Assembly: GCA_903904835.1 (NCBI GenBank)
Contig: CAIVEI010000068.1
Span: 1-64,000 of the forward strand
DNA: 64,000 bases
Origin: an uncultured Schlesneria sp.
Lineage (GTDB): Bacteria > Planctomycetota > Planctomycetia > Planctomycetales > Planctomycetaceae
Reading direction: 5' to 3'
Numbering within the stretch: the first letter of the stretch is position 1; each line of letters begins with the position of its first letter. A model generated the notes under the pieces. That model was not told where the DNA came from and searched no databases. It saw only the letters and a list, made by a program, of their open reading frames with translations. The position numbers were made by a program, and so were the translations under genes. Positions 26,736 to 35,888 of the stretch are shown here, piece after piece.

Positions 26736-27740
26736 ATGTCTGCAATCAGTAAATCTCAGGAACAACCATTGGACTCGGCCGATTCTACCGTCAGCGTTTT
26801 ACCGTTTCTTCGCTGTTCGACTTGTGGGGTGTCGTTCGTTCGGCGATTAGATCAAGTCGAATGTTCCATGTGCGGGATGATGGCACCTGTCGTAGATGGA
26901 ATCCCTCGTTTCACGGGAGATCAGCATCTGGCGAGTTTCGGTCGGCAATGGAATAAGTATGAAGTGGCGCACGACGATGAAGATCGTGCAACCTTTCAGG
27001 CCAAAACGGGGGTCTCCTTGAAGGACCTTGCGGGGTTGCGAGTCCTTGATGCTGGCTGCGGTGGCGGCCGTTACAGCAAGGTTTGTGGAGAAGCTGGCGC
27101 CGTTGTCGTCGGGGCCGATCACAGTGCCGCCGTAGTGAAAGCGAAGCAGCTTTGCTCGCACCTTTCTGAGGTTGCGTTCGTGCAGGCAGACTTAAAAAAA
27201 TTGCCGCTCGAACCTGCGTCGTTTGACTTCGTCTTCTCGATCGGAGTCATGCACCATGATGCCGAAACGAAATCGGTTTTCGATGCGGTGGCGAAAATGG
27301 TCAAACCTGGGGGGCGTTATTCGGTCTGGCTCTATCGACGCAATCAATGGTGGCAAGAAGGTATTAATAACGCGGTACGAAGCCGAACAACGCGAATGGC
27401 GCCCGAGAAACTGGAGCGCTGGTGCGAATGGGGAGGCTGGTTGGGCGGACTTCCCGTCGTCAATAAGACACTCAACAAAATCGTCAATTTCAGTGCTCAT
27501 CCCAATCGCGAAAACCGCGTCTGCGACACGTTCGACTGGTTTGCGCCCCAGTACCAGTATCACCATACCGAAGCGGAACTCGTCTCGTGGTTTCAAGCGG
27601 CCGGGTTCGATAAGTTGACGGTGCTACCCCCAGAGAAACAAGGCCGCTTCTATCGTTGGGTTTATGATCAAAATCTGTTGATTGGCAGCGGAGTCAATGT
27701 CACCGGGATCAAGCAGCCTTCTCCCACTGTACGGCATTGA
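26736..27740 (+). CDS. SAM-dependent methyltransferase with N-terminal zinc ribbon
   Basis: The 334-residue product begins with a Cys4 knuckle (FLRCSTCGVSF ... VECSMCGMMAP, residues ~27-50) and PVVDGIPRF, as in methyltransferases that carry a Trm112-like head. The class I SAM site follows (LRVLDAGCGGGRYSKV), then VQADLKKLPLEPASFDFVFS and the post-motif GVMHH. A long C-terminal region (RRNQWWQEGINN to WVYDQNLLIG) probably binds substrate. Similar proteins occur in surface-glycan or lipid modification loci. The next gene is convergent, and the substrate cannot be told from sequence. Confidence 0.8.
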   Translation: MSAISKSQEQPLDSADSTVSVLPFLRCSTCGVSFVRRLDQVECSMCGMMAPVVDGIPRFTGDQHLASFGRQWNKYEVAHDDEDRATFQAKTGVSLKDLAGLRVLDAGCGGGRYSKVCGEAGAVVVGADHSAAVVKAKQLCSHLSEVAFVQADLKKLPLEPASFDFVFSIGVMHHDAETKSVFDAVAKMVKPGGRYSVWLYRRNQWWQEGINNAVRSRTTRMAPEKLERWCEWGGWLGGLPVVNKTLNKIVNFSAHPNRENRVCDTFDWFAPQYQYHHTEAELVSWFQAAGFDKLTVLPPEKQGRFYRWVYDQNLLIGSGVNVTGIKQPSPTVRH

Positions 27741-27763
27741 AACTCTTTGAAAATAAATAAGAT

Positions 27764-28798
27764 TCAGGCGTGCTGTTCATGCCAGACAGCCAATGCGGAC
27801 CGAACCTGATCGGGTGATGCACTGCCGGTTGTTCCCAGTTGCTGAATCGTAATCGACGCCACCAGATTGGCAACAAGGGCTGCTTCCGCAGGTGTTGCGC
27901 CACTGCATAACGACATGACTGCTCCCGCCGATGCGCTGTCACCCGCACCCGTCGGATCGATGGGGCCGGTCACATGCACTCCTGGGACGAGCACGACCTC
28001 GGGATCGCTTACCAGGATTCCGCGTTCACCACAGGTGACAAAGACGGGGGCTGCGGTCTCGTCACGAAGTTTTGGAACGAGACGACTCAATTCCTCTAAC
28101 GAGACTTCTTCTCCGACGGAAGGGTTCAGGCGATGGACCGCTTCAAACTGATTTGCCTTGATGATCGCATTTCGAAACAACCGGATATGACGGCGACTGT
28201 CGGCCCAGAAGATCACTTTGCTGAATCGGCGTGCCAGATCCGCGACAAGATCTCGCAATTTCGAAGTCACCACGCCACATTCAGAAATCTCGACTTGGTC
28301 CATGATCAGCAGGGCATCGACCTGAGGAAGCACACGCTCCAATTCGATGGCGACCCGGTCAACAATCCCTTGCGGTGTCGGAACTCGATTCTTCGTGTCG
28401 TAGCGAGAATGCTCACCTGCCAGTCCGGCGACGTTGTGGTCATGCGGCTTGAGGTACGTCGGCGTCAACAATTCAGGACATCGCAATAGTCCTTCGGTAG
28501 AACAACGAATGCGCTCTAGTCCCTGACATAAATCAAACGCTTCGCCGTCATCGCCAACGGCACCGATCGCGTAAAGTTCGCCTGCTCCTAATGCAGCGAG
28601 ATTGTTGACGACAGTCCCTGCGGCGCCGGGATAACGCCGCACTGAAAGTACCTGATGAGCAACCCGCCCGGTCTCGAGGCTCGGCTCAGCTAGTTCGGGC
28701 TCGACTTCCAGGTATTTGTCGAGAAAGAAATCACCCAGCACCGCGATTCGAAGGCGCGGAAATTGTTCGAGAATTTCGTTCAAGCGATGAATCTGCAT
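27764..28798 (-). CDS. PfkB-family carbohydrate kinase, RfaE/HldE-like
   Basis: The 344-residue product has the ribokinase fold. Near the start, LGDFFLDKYLEV and YPGAAGTVVNNLAALGA form the sugar-binding side. Near 278-292, GPIDPTGAGDSASAG is the PfkB signature with catalytic Asp in GAGD. The sequence is most like the D-glycero-beta-D-manno-heptose-7-phosphate kinase domain (RfaE/HldE), without the adenylyltransferase half. It would phosphorylate a sugar phosphate or nucleoside using ATP. No heptose genes adjoin it, so the substrate assignment is only by family resemblance. Confidence 0.75.
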   Translation of the reverse strand: MQIHRLNEILEQFPRLRIAVLGDFFLDKYLEVEPELAEPSLETGRVAHQVLSVRRYPGAAGTVVNNLAALGAGELYAIGAVGDDGEAFDLCQGLERIRCSTEGLLRCPELLTPTYLKPHDHNVAGLAGEHSRYDTKNRVPTPQGIVDRVAIELERVLPQVDALLIMDQVEISECGVVTSKLRDLVADLARRFSKVIFWADSRRHIRLFRNAIIKANQFEAVHRLNPSVGEEVSLEELSRLVPKLRDETAAPVFVTCGERGILVSDPEVVLVPGVHVTGPIDPTGAGDSASAGAVMSLCSGATPAEAALVANLVASITIQQLGTTGSASPDQVRSALAVWHEQHA

Positions 28799-28867
28799 CG
28801 ATAGATCCGGTCAAATAGTATTCGGTGTTCTGCAAATGGAATTCACGACGATGACACGGGTAGCTTA

Positions 28868-30661
28868 TTAATTCTCTTTGACGAATTCGATTCGAATGTT
28901 CCCAATTTCCCCGTCGTCAAATTCGTGACCGTTGGGCTCGAGCGGTTGCTGCCGTAACCGAAACGAGTTTTGTCCCCGTTTCAAAAGTTCGCGTGGAAAA
29001 CCAAGACGAATCCGTTCGGGGGTATTCGCCGGGGCTTTGAAGCGTATCATCTGGTTTAAATTGCCGATTCGTTGATCGTTCACGAAGACTTCGGTAACGA
29101 GGTTTCCCGCACGAAGCTTGGCGAGAAAGGGACTGGCTGGCGGTGCTTCAGCACTGGCGGCTTCGAGTTCTGCAACGTCGAGAGAAAAGTAGCATTCACC
29201 AGACGGAATTGTTGGTAAGTCGAAGTCGCCGCGGATCTCGGTACCATCGGGAAGATGACGATGGAAATCAGTCCGAATCGAATTGCCGAGGTGAAATCGT
29301 CGTGCGTCAACTAAAAGTGTCTGGCCAACAAACCGAGGTTCAACCCGACGCACGTCGGACCATTTCAATTTCAGTTCGCCAGCCAGCGAATGTTGAACCA
29401 TCAAATATTTGGCATCGATCCTTGTTATTGTGACAGTCCACTTTTCTGGTTGGCATTCTGGTCGGTCAACAAATGGCTGCATTTCGACTGTCGCGACAAT
29501 GCCCTCGTTCATTGAAAGGGCTTGTTTGATTGCGGCGGACGATTGTTCCCAATCAAGTGATGTCACACGATTCAACGGAATCGAACGGAGTTGGCCGATT
29601 GTTTCCAGTGTTACCGACGATCCGGTCAGTCCGATGATGCGGCCAAATAATTCGTCACCCATTTCGGTCGTTAACGTGTCGCGACCGACGCGGGGACTGA
29701 AAGTACGTTCCTGGTTTTCTGTTGGACGTAATTTCAAAACCTGGAGTTCGTCAATCCAAAGAACGTTCGTCGAACTGGGGTCGACCGGCCCAAAACGAAT
29801 TGACTTGATCGAAACCGCAGGCGTCTCGCTTGATGCGACAAGGGCTTCATCGACGGTTAATCGCATGCGTTCCGGTTCGATCAAGGCGATAAACGAATGC
29901 CATCCGTCAGACAGTTTCAGGTTTTGTGTTGCAGATTCCGCACCGCGACTCATCCCCGATACCGAGATTGATTGTCCGGGACCAACACGAACGGTCAGTG
30001 GCTTCCTGTGATCGACTTTGTCATCCCACTCGATTTCCCATTCACCACATGCAGAAGCTGGATCGTTGATTGCTGTCTGGAATGAGAATTCAATTCTCGC
30101 AAAGGCAAGAGGTTGATGCAGATTGTACCGGTAGCCTGACGACGTCGAATTGATTCGAAGGGACGAATGCCCGCTTGCGGCATGCGTGTCATCAAGTGAT
30201 CTACCGTGTTCGGGCTCCAATTGATCTGACGGTCCGGTTTCGAATGAATCGACATGAACATCCACCTCTCCCGGCAAGCTGGCCAGTTGAGATATGGCTG
30301 ACACGGGTACTGATATTGTCTGTCCGCTCAACAAACGAAACGCTGCGGTTTGTGAACCCCAGTCAAGACGTTCGGCAACAAAACGATCGCCGTTCAAAAG
30401 CGAGATCTGACGTAAAGGTCGATAAGAATGAGTGACGCGGGGTCGGTTTGGCAGATCGATGCGCGACCGCCGCAGACGTTGAAGCATCACATCAAGCTGA
30501 AAACTCGGGTCACGAACGAGGGGTATCTTCGATGAGGAAGTCGTTTCAGTTCCTGCCGCAGGAACGACCGACTTTCGTTCTTCTGCGCCAAGACCTTGAT
30601 ATATCGCCGACACGATCAAAATCGCGATGACGAAGTCTGTCAGTCGAATAGGTCCAGCCAA
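28868..30661 (-). CDS. Exported planctomycete protein of unknown function
   Basis: The 597-residue product starts with a signal segment (LTDFVIAILIVSAIYQGLGAEE). Two stretches around SRPRVTHSYRPLRQISLLNG and GRIIGLTGSSVTLETIGQLR look like short SH3/LSm-like beta units (LNGDRFVAERLDW; RSIPLNRVTSLDW). These are common in planctomycete proteins that recur with sensor domains. The middle (GYRYNLHQPLAFARIEFSFQ, IKSIRFGPV) resembles a concanavalin/LamG-like beta sandwich. The C-terminus ends in a jelly-roll-like stretch (IRLGFPRELLKRGQNSFRLR). No catalytic motif is evident. The NHL gene ends 15 bp before its start, so the two are probably one operon. Confidence 0.65.
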   Translation of the reverse strand: MAGPIRLTDFVIAILIVSAIYQGLGAEERKSVVPAAGTETTSSSKIPLVRDPSFQLDVMLQRLRRSRIDLPNRPRVTHSYRPLRQISLLNGDRFVAERLDWGSQTAAFRLLSGQTISVPVSAISQLASLPGEVDVHVDSFETGPSDQLEPEHGRSLDDTHAASGHSSLRINSTSSGYRYNLHQPLAFARIEFSFQTAINDPASACGEWEIEWDDKVDHRKPLTVRVGPGQSISVSGMSRGAESATQNLKLSDGWHSFIALIEPERMRLTVDEALVASSETPAVSIKSIRFGPVDPSSTNVLWIDELQVLKLRPTENQERTFSPRVGRDTLTTEMGDELFGRIIGLTGSSVTLETIGQLRSIPLNRVTSLDWEQSSAAIKQALSMNEGIVATVEMQPFVDRPECQPEKWTVTITRIDAKYLMVQHSLAGELKLKWSDVRRVEPRFVGQTLLVDARRFHLGNSIRTDFHRHLPDGTEIRGDFDLPTIPSGECYFSLDVAELEAASAEAPPASPFLAKLRAGNLVTEVFVNDQRIGNLNQMIRFKAPANTPERIRLGFPRELLKRGQNSFRLRQQPLEPNGHEFDDGEIGNIRIEFVKEN

Positions 30662-30675
30662 GTATGAATCCTCAA

Positions 30676-31767
30676 TTACTTGCGTGATAGCTTTCTGACT
30701 TTGTTGTTATTACTGTCGCCGATATAGATGTCACCATTGCCGGCGACGAAGATACCGTGTGGGCGATTGAGTCGGCACTTCAGCGGATCTCCATCGGGTC
30801 CATCACCCGCTTTTCCGTCGCCGATCAGTGTTTCGATTTTTCCCGTTAAATGATGAATGATGCGGACCGCATGATTCTCGGTATCGCACAAAAGGATACT
30901 TCCATCGCGATCAATGGCGAGACCCTTGGGTCCTGCCAATTGAGCGTTTTTCGCATCGCCTCCGTCACCCGAAAAGCCTTGCTTGCCCGTCCCTGCGACG
31001 TGATGAAGCAACAGCGAAGTTCGATCAAGTCGGTAAACGGCGTTTCCTTCTCGCAGGACGATAATCAGATCTCGATTTGATGCCACCGCGACCGAGCGGG
31101 GTCCATTGAGCGAAGCACCAGCCAGCGGTTGACCTTCCTGAATCGCTTTCCGCTCACCCGTTCCGGCGAATGTTGAGATCACGCCTGATTCCAGGTCAAC
31201 CCGACGGACGCGATGATTCTTGATATCACATATCAAAAGACCTTTGTCAGAATCCATGGACACCGCGATCGGCAGATCGAGTCGTGCCTGATTGGCGGGA
31301 CCGCCGTCACCGTCAAACCCGGCTTTTCCGGTTCCAGCAATTGTCGACATGACTTTCGTTTTTGCATCGACTTTTCGCACCGCCTGCGAAACCATATCCG
31401 AGATGTAATAGTTTCCCGCATGGTCAAACCTCAGTTCGTGCGGTTGATTCATTAACGCGGCGGTCGCAGGTCCCCCATCGCCCGCATATCCGGCTTGCCG
31501 ACCAGTTCCGGCCACCGTGGAGATGACCTGCGATTGCAGATCAAGACGCCGAATCACATGATTCGAAAATTCGCAGAAATAGAGTGCTCCGTCGGTTCCA
31601 ATTTCAAGGCCAAACGGTTGGCCCAACCCTGCTTTCAACGCGAGCCCGCCATCGCCGGAATACTCGTCTTTACCATGACCCGCAATCGTGACAATTTCAG
31701 ACGCTGATGCGAAATACGCGTTTATGATGGTCAGAAGAAATAAGCTAAGCCAAACAGATCGTTTCAT
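30676..31767 (-). CDS. Exported NHL-repeat beta-propeller protein
   Basis: The 363-residue product has a signal peptide (WLSLFLLTIINAYFASASE) and about six NHL repeats. Each unit pairs an AGTG-x-x-G-x-x-GDGG turn (AGTGRQAGYAGDGG, AGTGKAGFDGDGG, AGTGKQGFSGDGG) with a closing ICDIKNHRVRRVD or LCDTENHAVRII motif. This should form a six-bladed propeller, usually a binding or scaffold surface outside the cell. The repeats are regular from end to end. It lies 15 bp upstream of the unknown exported protein on the same strand; a common function at the envelope is plausible. Confidence 0.88.
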   Translation of the reverse strand: MKRSVWLSLFLLTIINAYFASASEIVTIAGHGKDEYSGDGGLALKAGLGQPFGLEIGTDGALYFCEFSNHVIRRLDLQSQVISTVAGTGRQAGYAGDGGPATAALMNQPHELRFDHAGNYYISDMVSQAVRKVDAKTKVMSTIAGTGKAGFDGDGGPANQARLDLPIAVSMDSDKGLLICDIKNHRVRRVDLESGVISTFAGTGERKAIQEGQPLAGASLNGPRSVAVASNRDLIIVLREGNAVYRLDRTSLLLHHVAGTGKQGFSGDGGDAKNAQLAGPKGLAIDRDGSILLCDTENHAVRIIHHLTGKIETLIGDGKAGDGPDGDPLKCRLNRPHGIFVAGNGDIYIGDSNNNKVRKLSRK

Positions 31768-31949
31768 CGTTTTGTCCTGTTGGTTTCGATTTCGAAAACA
31801 CGTAAACGATGGTATCCACGGCCGATCCTGAACGCCATTGCCGAGGGGAATGCGTCAGAATCAGCTTGTCCCGCCAAATGTGAACGTCGATCACGCGGCT
31901 GAAATCGAATCCGATCAAGGACCGGACGAGGAACAGCATTCTGAAACGC

Positions 31950-31986
31950 AAAAAGGACTTACGACAAATCGCCGTAAGTCCTTTTG
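31950..31986 (-). terminator. Strong terminator of the tRNA-Leu gene
   Basis: A perfect 13-bp stem, AAAAGGACTTACG (31951-31963) with CGTAAGTCCTTTT (31973-31985), encloses a 9-base loop. It starts about 10 bp after the tRNA 3' end; the minus-strand reading ends in a T run. Confidence 0.9.
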
Positions 31987-31995
31987 CAGTAAGAG

Positions 31996-32079
31996 TGCCG
32001 ATGGTGGGACTCGAACCCACACGTCTTGTAGGACACTGGATTTTGAATCCAGCGCGTCTGCCAGTTCCGCCACATCGGC
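31996..32079 (-). tRNA. tRNA-Leu (CAA anticodon)
   Basis: On the minus strand the gene begins GCCGATGTGGCGGAACTGG and ends CCCACCATCGGC plus discriminator A. The acceptor stem GCCGATG/CATCGGC is perfect. The anticodon stem CTGGA/TCCAG encloses TTCAAAA, giving anticodon CAA. A long variable arm (GTGTCCTACAAGACGT) marks a class II tRNA, consistent with leucine. Length is 84 bases and CCA is not encoded. Confidence 0.95.
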
Positions 32080-32175
32080 TTTAAAATCTGCGGAGGGACA
32101 TCATGAGCGGGGAACGTTCCCGCGTCAAGCGCCACCGCAATGACTTTAATTCGTTTCCTGCATTCAATGATCAAT

Positions 32176-32967
32176 TCAAATCGCATAATCGGTTTTGCGA
32201 CCGAGCAGTCGGTCGACCAGATCCTGCGATAGATCGATTGATTTCACCAGGCCTCCGGCCCTGTCGCTAGGATTAATCTCACAATATGCTGACCACATTC
32301 CAAGGTGCCTCCACCGACCCGCCCGCTTCGGTTCGTTCGGTAAAACCGGGGTTGTACAACGGTTACATCCAATCGTCGTATAACCTTGCGAGTGAAGCGG
32401 ATTGACAATTACATCGTGCTCGGCCAGATAAGCATCGAGGTCTTCGTCGGTAAAATTGGCGAGAGGGTTCACTCGCACGCAGTTCATTTGCACGTCAATA
32501 CTAACGATGGGGATCGTGCCTCGTCTGCCCCCTTCGGCTCGACGCAGGCTGCCAACCAGGCAATCGTAGCGACCTTTTGCCTGAAGCAGTGGTTCGATCT
32601 TGCGCAGTGAACAACACTGCTTTTGTCCTTCCGGGGTCAGATACAATATGCCCAATTCCTTTGTCTGCTCTTCCATCGTTTTCAGCGGCGAAAGAGTGAT
32701 GACGTTCAATCCGTATTCCTTCGCCACGCGATCCCTTGTGTCGAGCGTTTCCTGAAAGTTGACGCCGGTATCGACGAACAGGATTGGCATGCCAAGCCGT
32801 TCACGGCCGATCATATGGCACACAACACATCCTGCTCGCTGCATGGCGGAAAGCATTGCCGCGCGATCACCAAACATTTCTTTGACCCAACGAAGCAGAT
32901 CAGCGGGCGAATCCTGCTCGAAAGACTGGTTGAGTTCGTTGAGATCGGCCTGGGTAAGTCTCGCCAT
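32176..32967 (-). CDS. cysH: Adenylyl-sulfate (APS) reductase-like protein, atypical catalytic motif
   Basis: The 263-residue product belongs to the PAPS/APS reductase family of assimilatory sulfate reduction. Four cysteines fit the [4Fe-4S] site of the APS type: Cys118-Cys119 (KQCCSLRKI) and Cys201-x-x-Cys204 (GCNRCTTPV). The substrate region [13 protein letters not shown] and the [12 protein letters not shown] loop are present. In usual enzymes a catalytic Cys sits in ECG(I/L)H, 25 residues after the last cluster Cys. Here Cys229 has that same spacing, but the motif reads YCEINPSD, so His and the preceding Glu are missing. It may be a planctomycete variant using the same Cys, or have another role. 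Confidence 0.8.
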   Translation of the reverse strand: MARLTQADLNELNQSFEQDSPADLLRWVKEMFGDRAAMLSAMQRAGCVVCHMIGRERLGMPILFVDTGVNFQETLDTRDRVAKEYGLNVITLSPLKTMEEQTKELGILYLTPEGQKQCCSLRKIEPLLQAKGRYDCLVGSLRRAEGGRRGTIPIVSIDVQMNCVRVNPLANFTDEDLDAYLAEHDVIVNPLHSQGYTTIGCNRCTTPVLPNEPKRAGRWRHLGMWSAYCEINPSDRAGGLVKSIDLSQDLVDRLLGRKTDYAI

Positions 32968-33183
32968 GAATCCGTAAGCTCTCTAACTGCGTTAACTGAG
33001 GTATTGAGTCCCCACGCAACGTGCCGATTCGGTTGATCGGCCGATGCACGAACTCAAAACACGACCGTGTCGAAAAATTTAGGCAATCAACGTCTAACCA
33101 CCGCGATCAGCCACTGGGATGACTTGAAAGGAAGCCTAGCAGAAAGGACGAAATCGTGGCAACGGGGATCATTATCATGTTGC

Positions 33184-34068
33184 TCACTTCACTTTCGACG
33201 GGAGATCCCCCTTTACGATTTCGGCTTCATCGATATACAGCGTTCCTGTTTCACCGGGCCGTAACGAAAGATCTTCGTTATCGATTTCCGCCCAGACGCG
33301 GACTTGTTGATTGACGGGATCAATTTCCGGGTGCACAAAATTGAGCGTTCCCTTGTGCTTGATTCCATTCACCAGGAACGTGGCCGAACGTCCGACCAGC
33401 TTTGTCGACGAGATTTTGGAACTCACAAAACCTTCAGCCCGTAGGCGATTAAGCCGAATCAGCCGGGCCACAGGAGTTGCGGCATCAACCCATTCACCTC
33501 GCTGGCGTTTCCATTGAACAACCATCCCTGGGAATGGGGCCTTGATTGTGCGGCGCTCGAGATGCAGTGTTGCACGGTCAAGATCGTGCTTCTTCAGTTG
33601 AAGTGTCAGTTTGGACTGAGCCATCTCGACCTCCGACAGGTCAACTTCCAGTTCGGCTTTGTCAGCAAGCAGCTTTAAGCGGTCCAGTTCCGACTGCGAC
33701 ACACTTTTGGGAAATTTTTCGACTGAGTCAACAGATCGTTTCAATTCGGATTTGGCAACGTCCAGTGACTTCCTGGTAAATCGAACTCGAAGGTCATTTT
33801 CTGCCAGCGACTTTGCCATCGAATATTCAGTCTCGGCACGTTGTTGAGCCAATTTTGCGTCGAGATCATCGATCAGTGCCAGAGGAGCGTCCGCTTCAAC
33901 GGTCTTTCCTTCTGTGACGTAGATCTGGTTTAACACGCCTGCTTCTCGTGCGGAAATCTCGGCATGTTCGATCAAGGTGAGTTGTGCACCATCGATCTGA
34001 ATCGCCGATGATGGATCGGCACCTGCCAGTAGGAAAGACAATGACAAGCCAGCCACTAACGCGCTCAT
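33184..34068 (-). CDS. HlyD-type periplasmic membrane-fusion protein
   Basis: The 294-residue product has a signal peptide (ALVAGLSLSFLLAGADPSSA). The biotinyl-lipoyl half (REAGVLNQIYVTEGKTVEAD) is followed by a long coiled hairpin (~70-165), then KAPFPGMVVQWKRQRGEWVD and a C-terminal beta-barrel ending in RPGETGTLYIDEA. This is the standard membrane-fusion adaptor layout. It follows the Ser/Thr kinase by 55 bp on the same strand as the sigma factor, so the three may be one transcript. The usual inner-membrane pump and outer-membrane channel are not adjacent, so the transport substrate is unclear. Confidence 0.85.
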   Translation of the reverse strand: MSALVAGLSLSFLLAGADPSSAIQIDGAQLTLIEHAEISAREAGVLNQIYVTEGKTVEADAPLALIDDLDAKLAQQRAETEYSMAKSLAENDLRVRFTRKSLDVAKSELKRSVDSVEKFPKSVSQSELDRLKLLADKAELEVDLSEVEMAQSKLTLQLKKHDLDRATLHLERRTIKAPFPGMVVQWKRQRGEWVDAATPVARLIRLNRLRAEGFVSSKISSTKLVGRSATFLVNGIKHKGTLNFVHPEIDPVNQQVRVWAEIDNEDLSLRPGETGTLYIDEAEIVKGDLPSKVK

Positions 34069-34123
34069 GCCGGTACCTCATAACGTCTCAAAGAGAACTG
34101 TGTTCTGTTGAACGATGTTCGAT

Positions 34124-35812
34124 TCAATTTTTTCGCGAATTTCGAGCTCGTTGACGGTGGTATTTCAAACCCGGTAAGAAGAAACACGCGCCCAGGACGA
34201 CGCCCAGCAACGAAACTCCAAAGTCGTAACGCGGATACAATTGAAGGAACGCCATAATAATTGAAGTCAAATAAAGAGCGACTCCCTGAACGTAGAACTT
34301 ACCCGACAGGATACCGGCTTTCGCGAAAAAGACATTTCCGGCAATCAACGGAAGAATCGGCGAAAGTGAAAGCACCGGAAGCTTCAGAATCGGCTCCAGT
34401 CCATAAAGAAACATACTCGACCCAACACTACCAGCCCAGACGTGGGCGATCTGGCGTTCAACAAACGTGATAGGGCCTGATCGACGCCGCAGTTCCCAGA
34501 AGATAAAGGCCCAGCCGCATGAACCAAAAGACCACATCGTGGCGTATGGCCATCTCGACTCGATGCCGTTGTAGTGCATCACGTTTGTAATGATACACAG
34601 GACCATGACGACCATGCTGTGCCACATCCATAACAGCCCCCAGTTTTCGAGGATCGCTGCGTGGTGCGTCTCGCGAAAGGCGAGCGAAATAATCTGTGAC
34701 AACTGGGTCGAACGAGCCGAAATCGGTTCGCTTTTCAGGAATGCATCCAGATCGTCAGCCAGTGCATCGGCTGTGGCGTACCTCAAGTCCGCTGGCTTCT
34801 GCAGACACTTCAGGCAGATCATTTCCAGATCGGGATCGGCTTGAGGGTTGAGCATTCGTGGAGGCAGAGGGTCCTGTTCGCGAACCATTAACACCGTATC
34901 GACGGCCGATGCGGCTTGGAATGGCGGGCGGCCCGTTAGCATCGCATACAGGATCGCACCAAGGGAATAGATGTCCGTTGCCGAACTGACTTCGCCGCGC
35001 CTTCCCGCCGCCTGCTCGGGGGCCATATACCCCGGTGTTCCTAAAATCGCACCTGTCATTGTCAGGTTGGAAGCCATCGTCGAGTCATCGTCAAAGTCTG
35101 AACCTCCAGTTGTCAGCCGTTTGGCCAAACCGAAGTCGGTGACGTATGTTCTCCCTTCGGCATCGATCAGAATATTCGACGGTTTGAGGTCGCGGTGCAG
35201 CACGCCGCGCCGGTGCGCGTCGGCAATCGCCCGGCAGATCGGGGCGAGCATCTCAGCCGCCATTCGGGAAGGAAGTGGTCCATCAGTCAGTCGCTTGGCC
35301 AGCGTCGTTCCTTCAATCAGCTTCATGCTGAAGTACGGACGCCCTTCAATCTCCCCAACTTCGTAAACGTTGACAATATTGGGGTGATGCAATTGAGCCG
35401 CTGACTCGGCCTCCGCTCGAAATCGAGCGATATCGGCGGGCGAGGCGTGGTCACCTCGCAAAATCATCTTCAGTGCCACGATCCGGTCGAGACTCTTTTG
35501 CCGCGCCCGGTACACGACCCCCATCCCGCCCCGTCCGAGTTCCCCGAGTAACTCATAATCGCCGCAATTCTCTGGAGGGTGTGCCGCAGATGTTGAAACG
35601 TTCGAATCGAGTAATCTATCATCGTCAAACAGCTCTGACACACTGGCAAAATCATCCGCAATCTGCATCGTGGCCCACAGCTCGCGCAGCTCAATCGCTA
35701 ACTCGGGGTGCTCACGCACAATGGCTTCAAATGCCTCGGAACTTCCACCCCGTGACGATTCCAAGACACGGTCTAAAAGTGAGACGATCAATTCATCGTG
35801 ACTGGGCGACAT
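34124..35812 (-). CDS. Ser/Thr protein kinase with polytopic C-terminus
   Basis: The 562-residue product has a ~80-residue N-terminal helical domain (SEAFEAIVREHPELAIELREL) and then a Hanks-type kinase at ~86-355. Visible motifs are the glycine loop GRGGMGVVY (93-101), Lys115, HRDLKPSN (206-213), DFG 226-228 and GTPGYMAPEQA. The last ~180 residues hold several membrane segments (MVVMVLCIITNVM, FGSCGWAFIFW, VALYLTSIIMAFLQLY, GVSLLGVVLGACFFLPG). The N-terminal helical domain is commonly seen in planctomycete kinases encoded beside ECF sigma factors, as here (gene 76 bp upstream). It probably transmits a signal to that sigma factor. Confidence 0.9.
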   Translation of the reverse strand: MSPSHDELIVSLLDRVLESSRGGSSEAFEAIVREHPELAIELRELWATMQIADDFASVSELFDDDRLLDSNVSTSAAHPPENCGDYELLGELGRGGMGVVYRARQKSLDRIVALKMILRGDHASPADIARFRAEAESAAQLHHPNIVNVYEVGEIEGRPYFSMKLIEGTTLAKRLTDGPLPSRMAAEMLAPICRAIADAHRRGVLHRDLKPSNILIDAEGRTYVTDFGLAKRLTTGGSDFDDDSTMASNLTMTGAILGTPGYMAPEQAAGRRGEVSSATDIYSLGAILYAMLTGRPPFQAASAVDTVLMVREQDPLPPRMLNPQADPDLEMICLKCLQKPADLRYATADALADDLDAFLKSEPISARSTQLSQIISLAFRETHHAAILENWGLLWMWHSMVVMVLCIITNVMHYNGIESRWPYATMWSFGSCGWAFIFWELRRRSGPITFVERQIAHVWAGSVGSSMFLYGLEPILKLPVLSLSPILPLIAGNVFFAKAGILSGKFYVQGVALYLTSIIMAFLQLYPRYDFGVSLLGVVLGACFFLPGLKYHRQRARNSRKN

Positions 35813-35888
35813 TCGGTTGGTCCATAATTTTCAATGGTCTGTTTTCAAAAGGAATCGTAGTTTGGCCGTCACTGGTGTTAGTTGTTTC

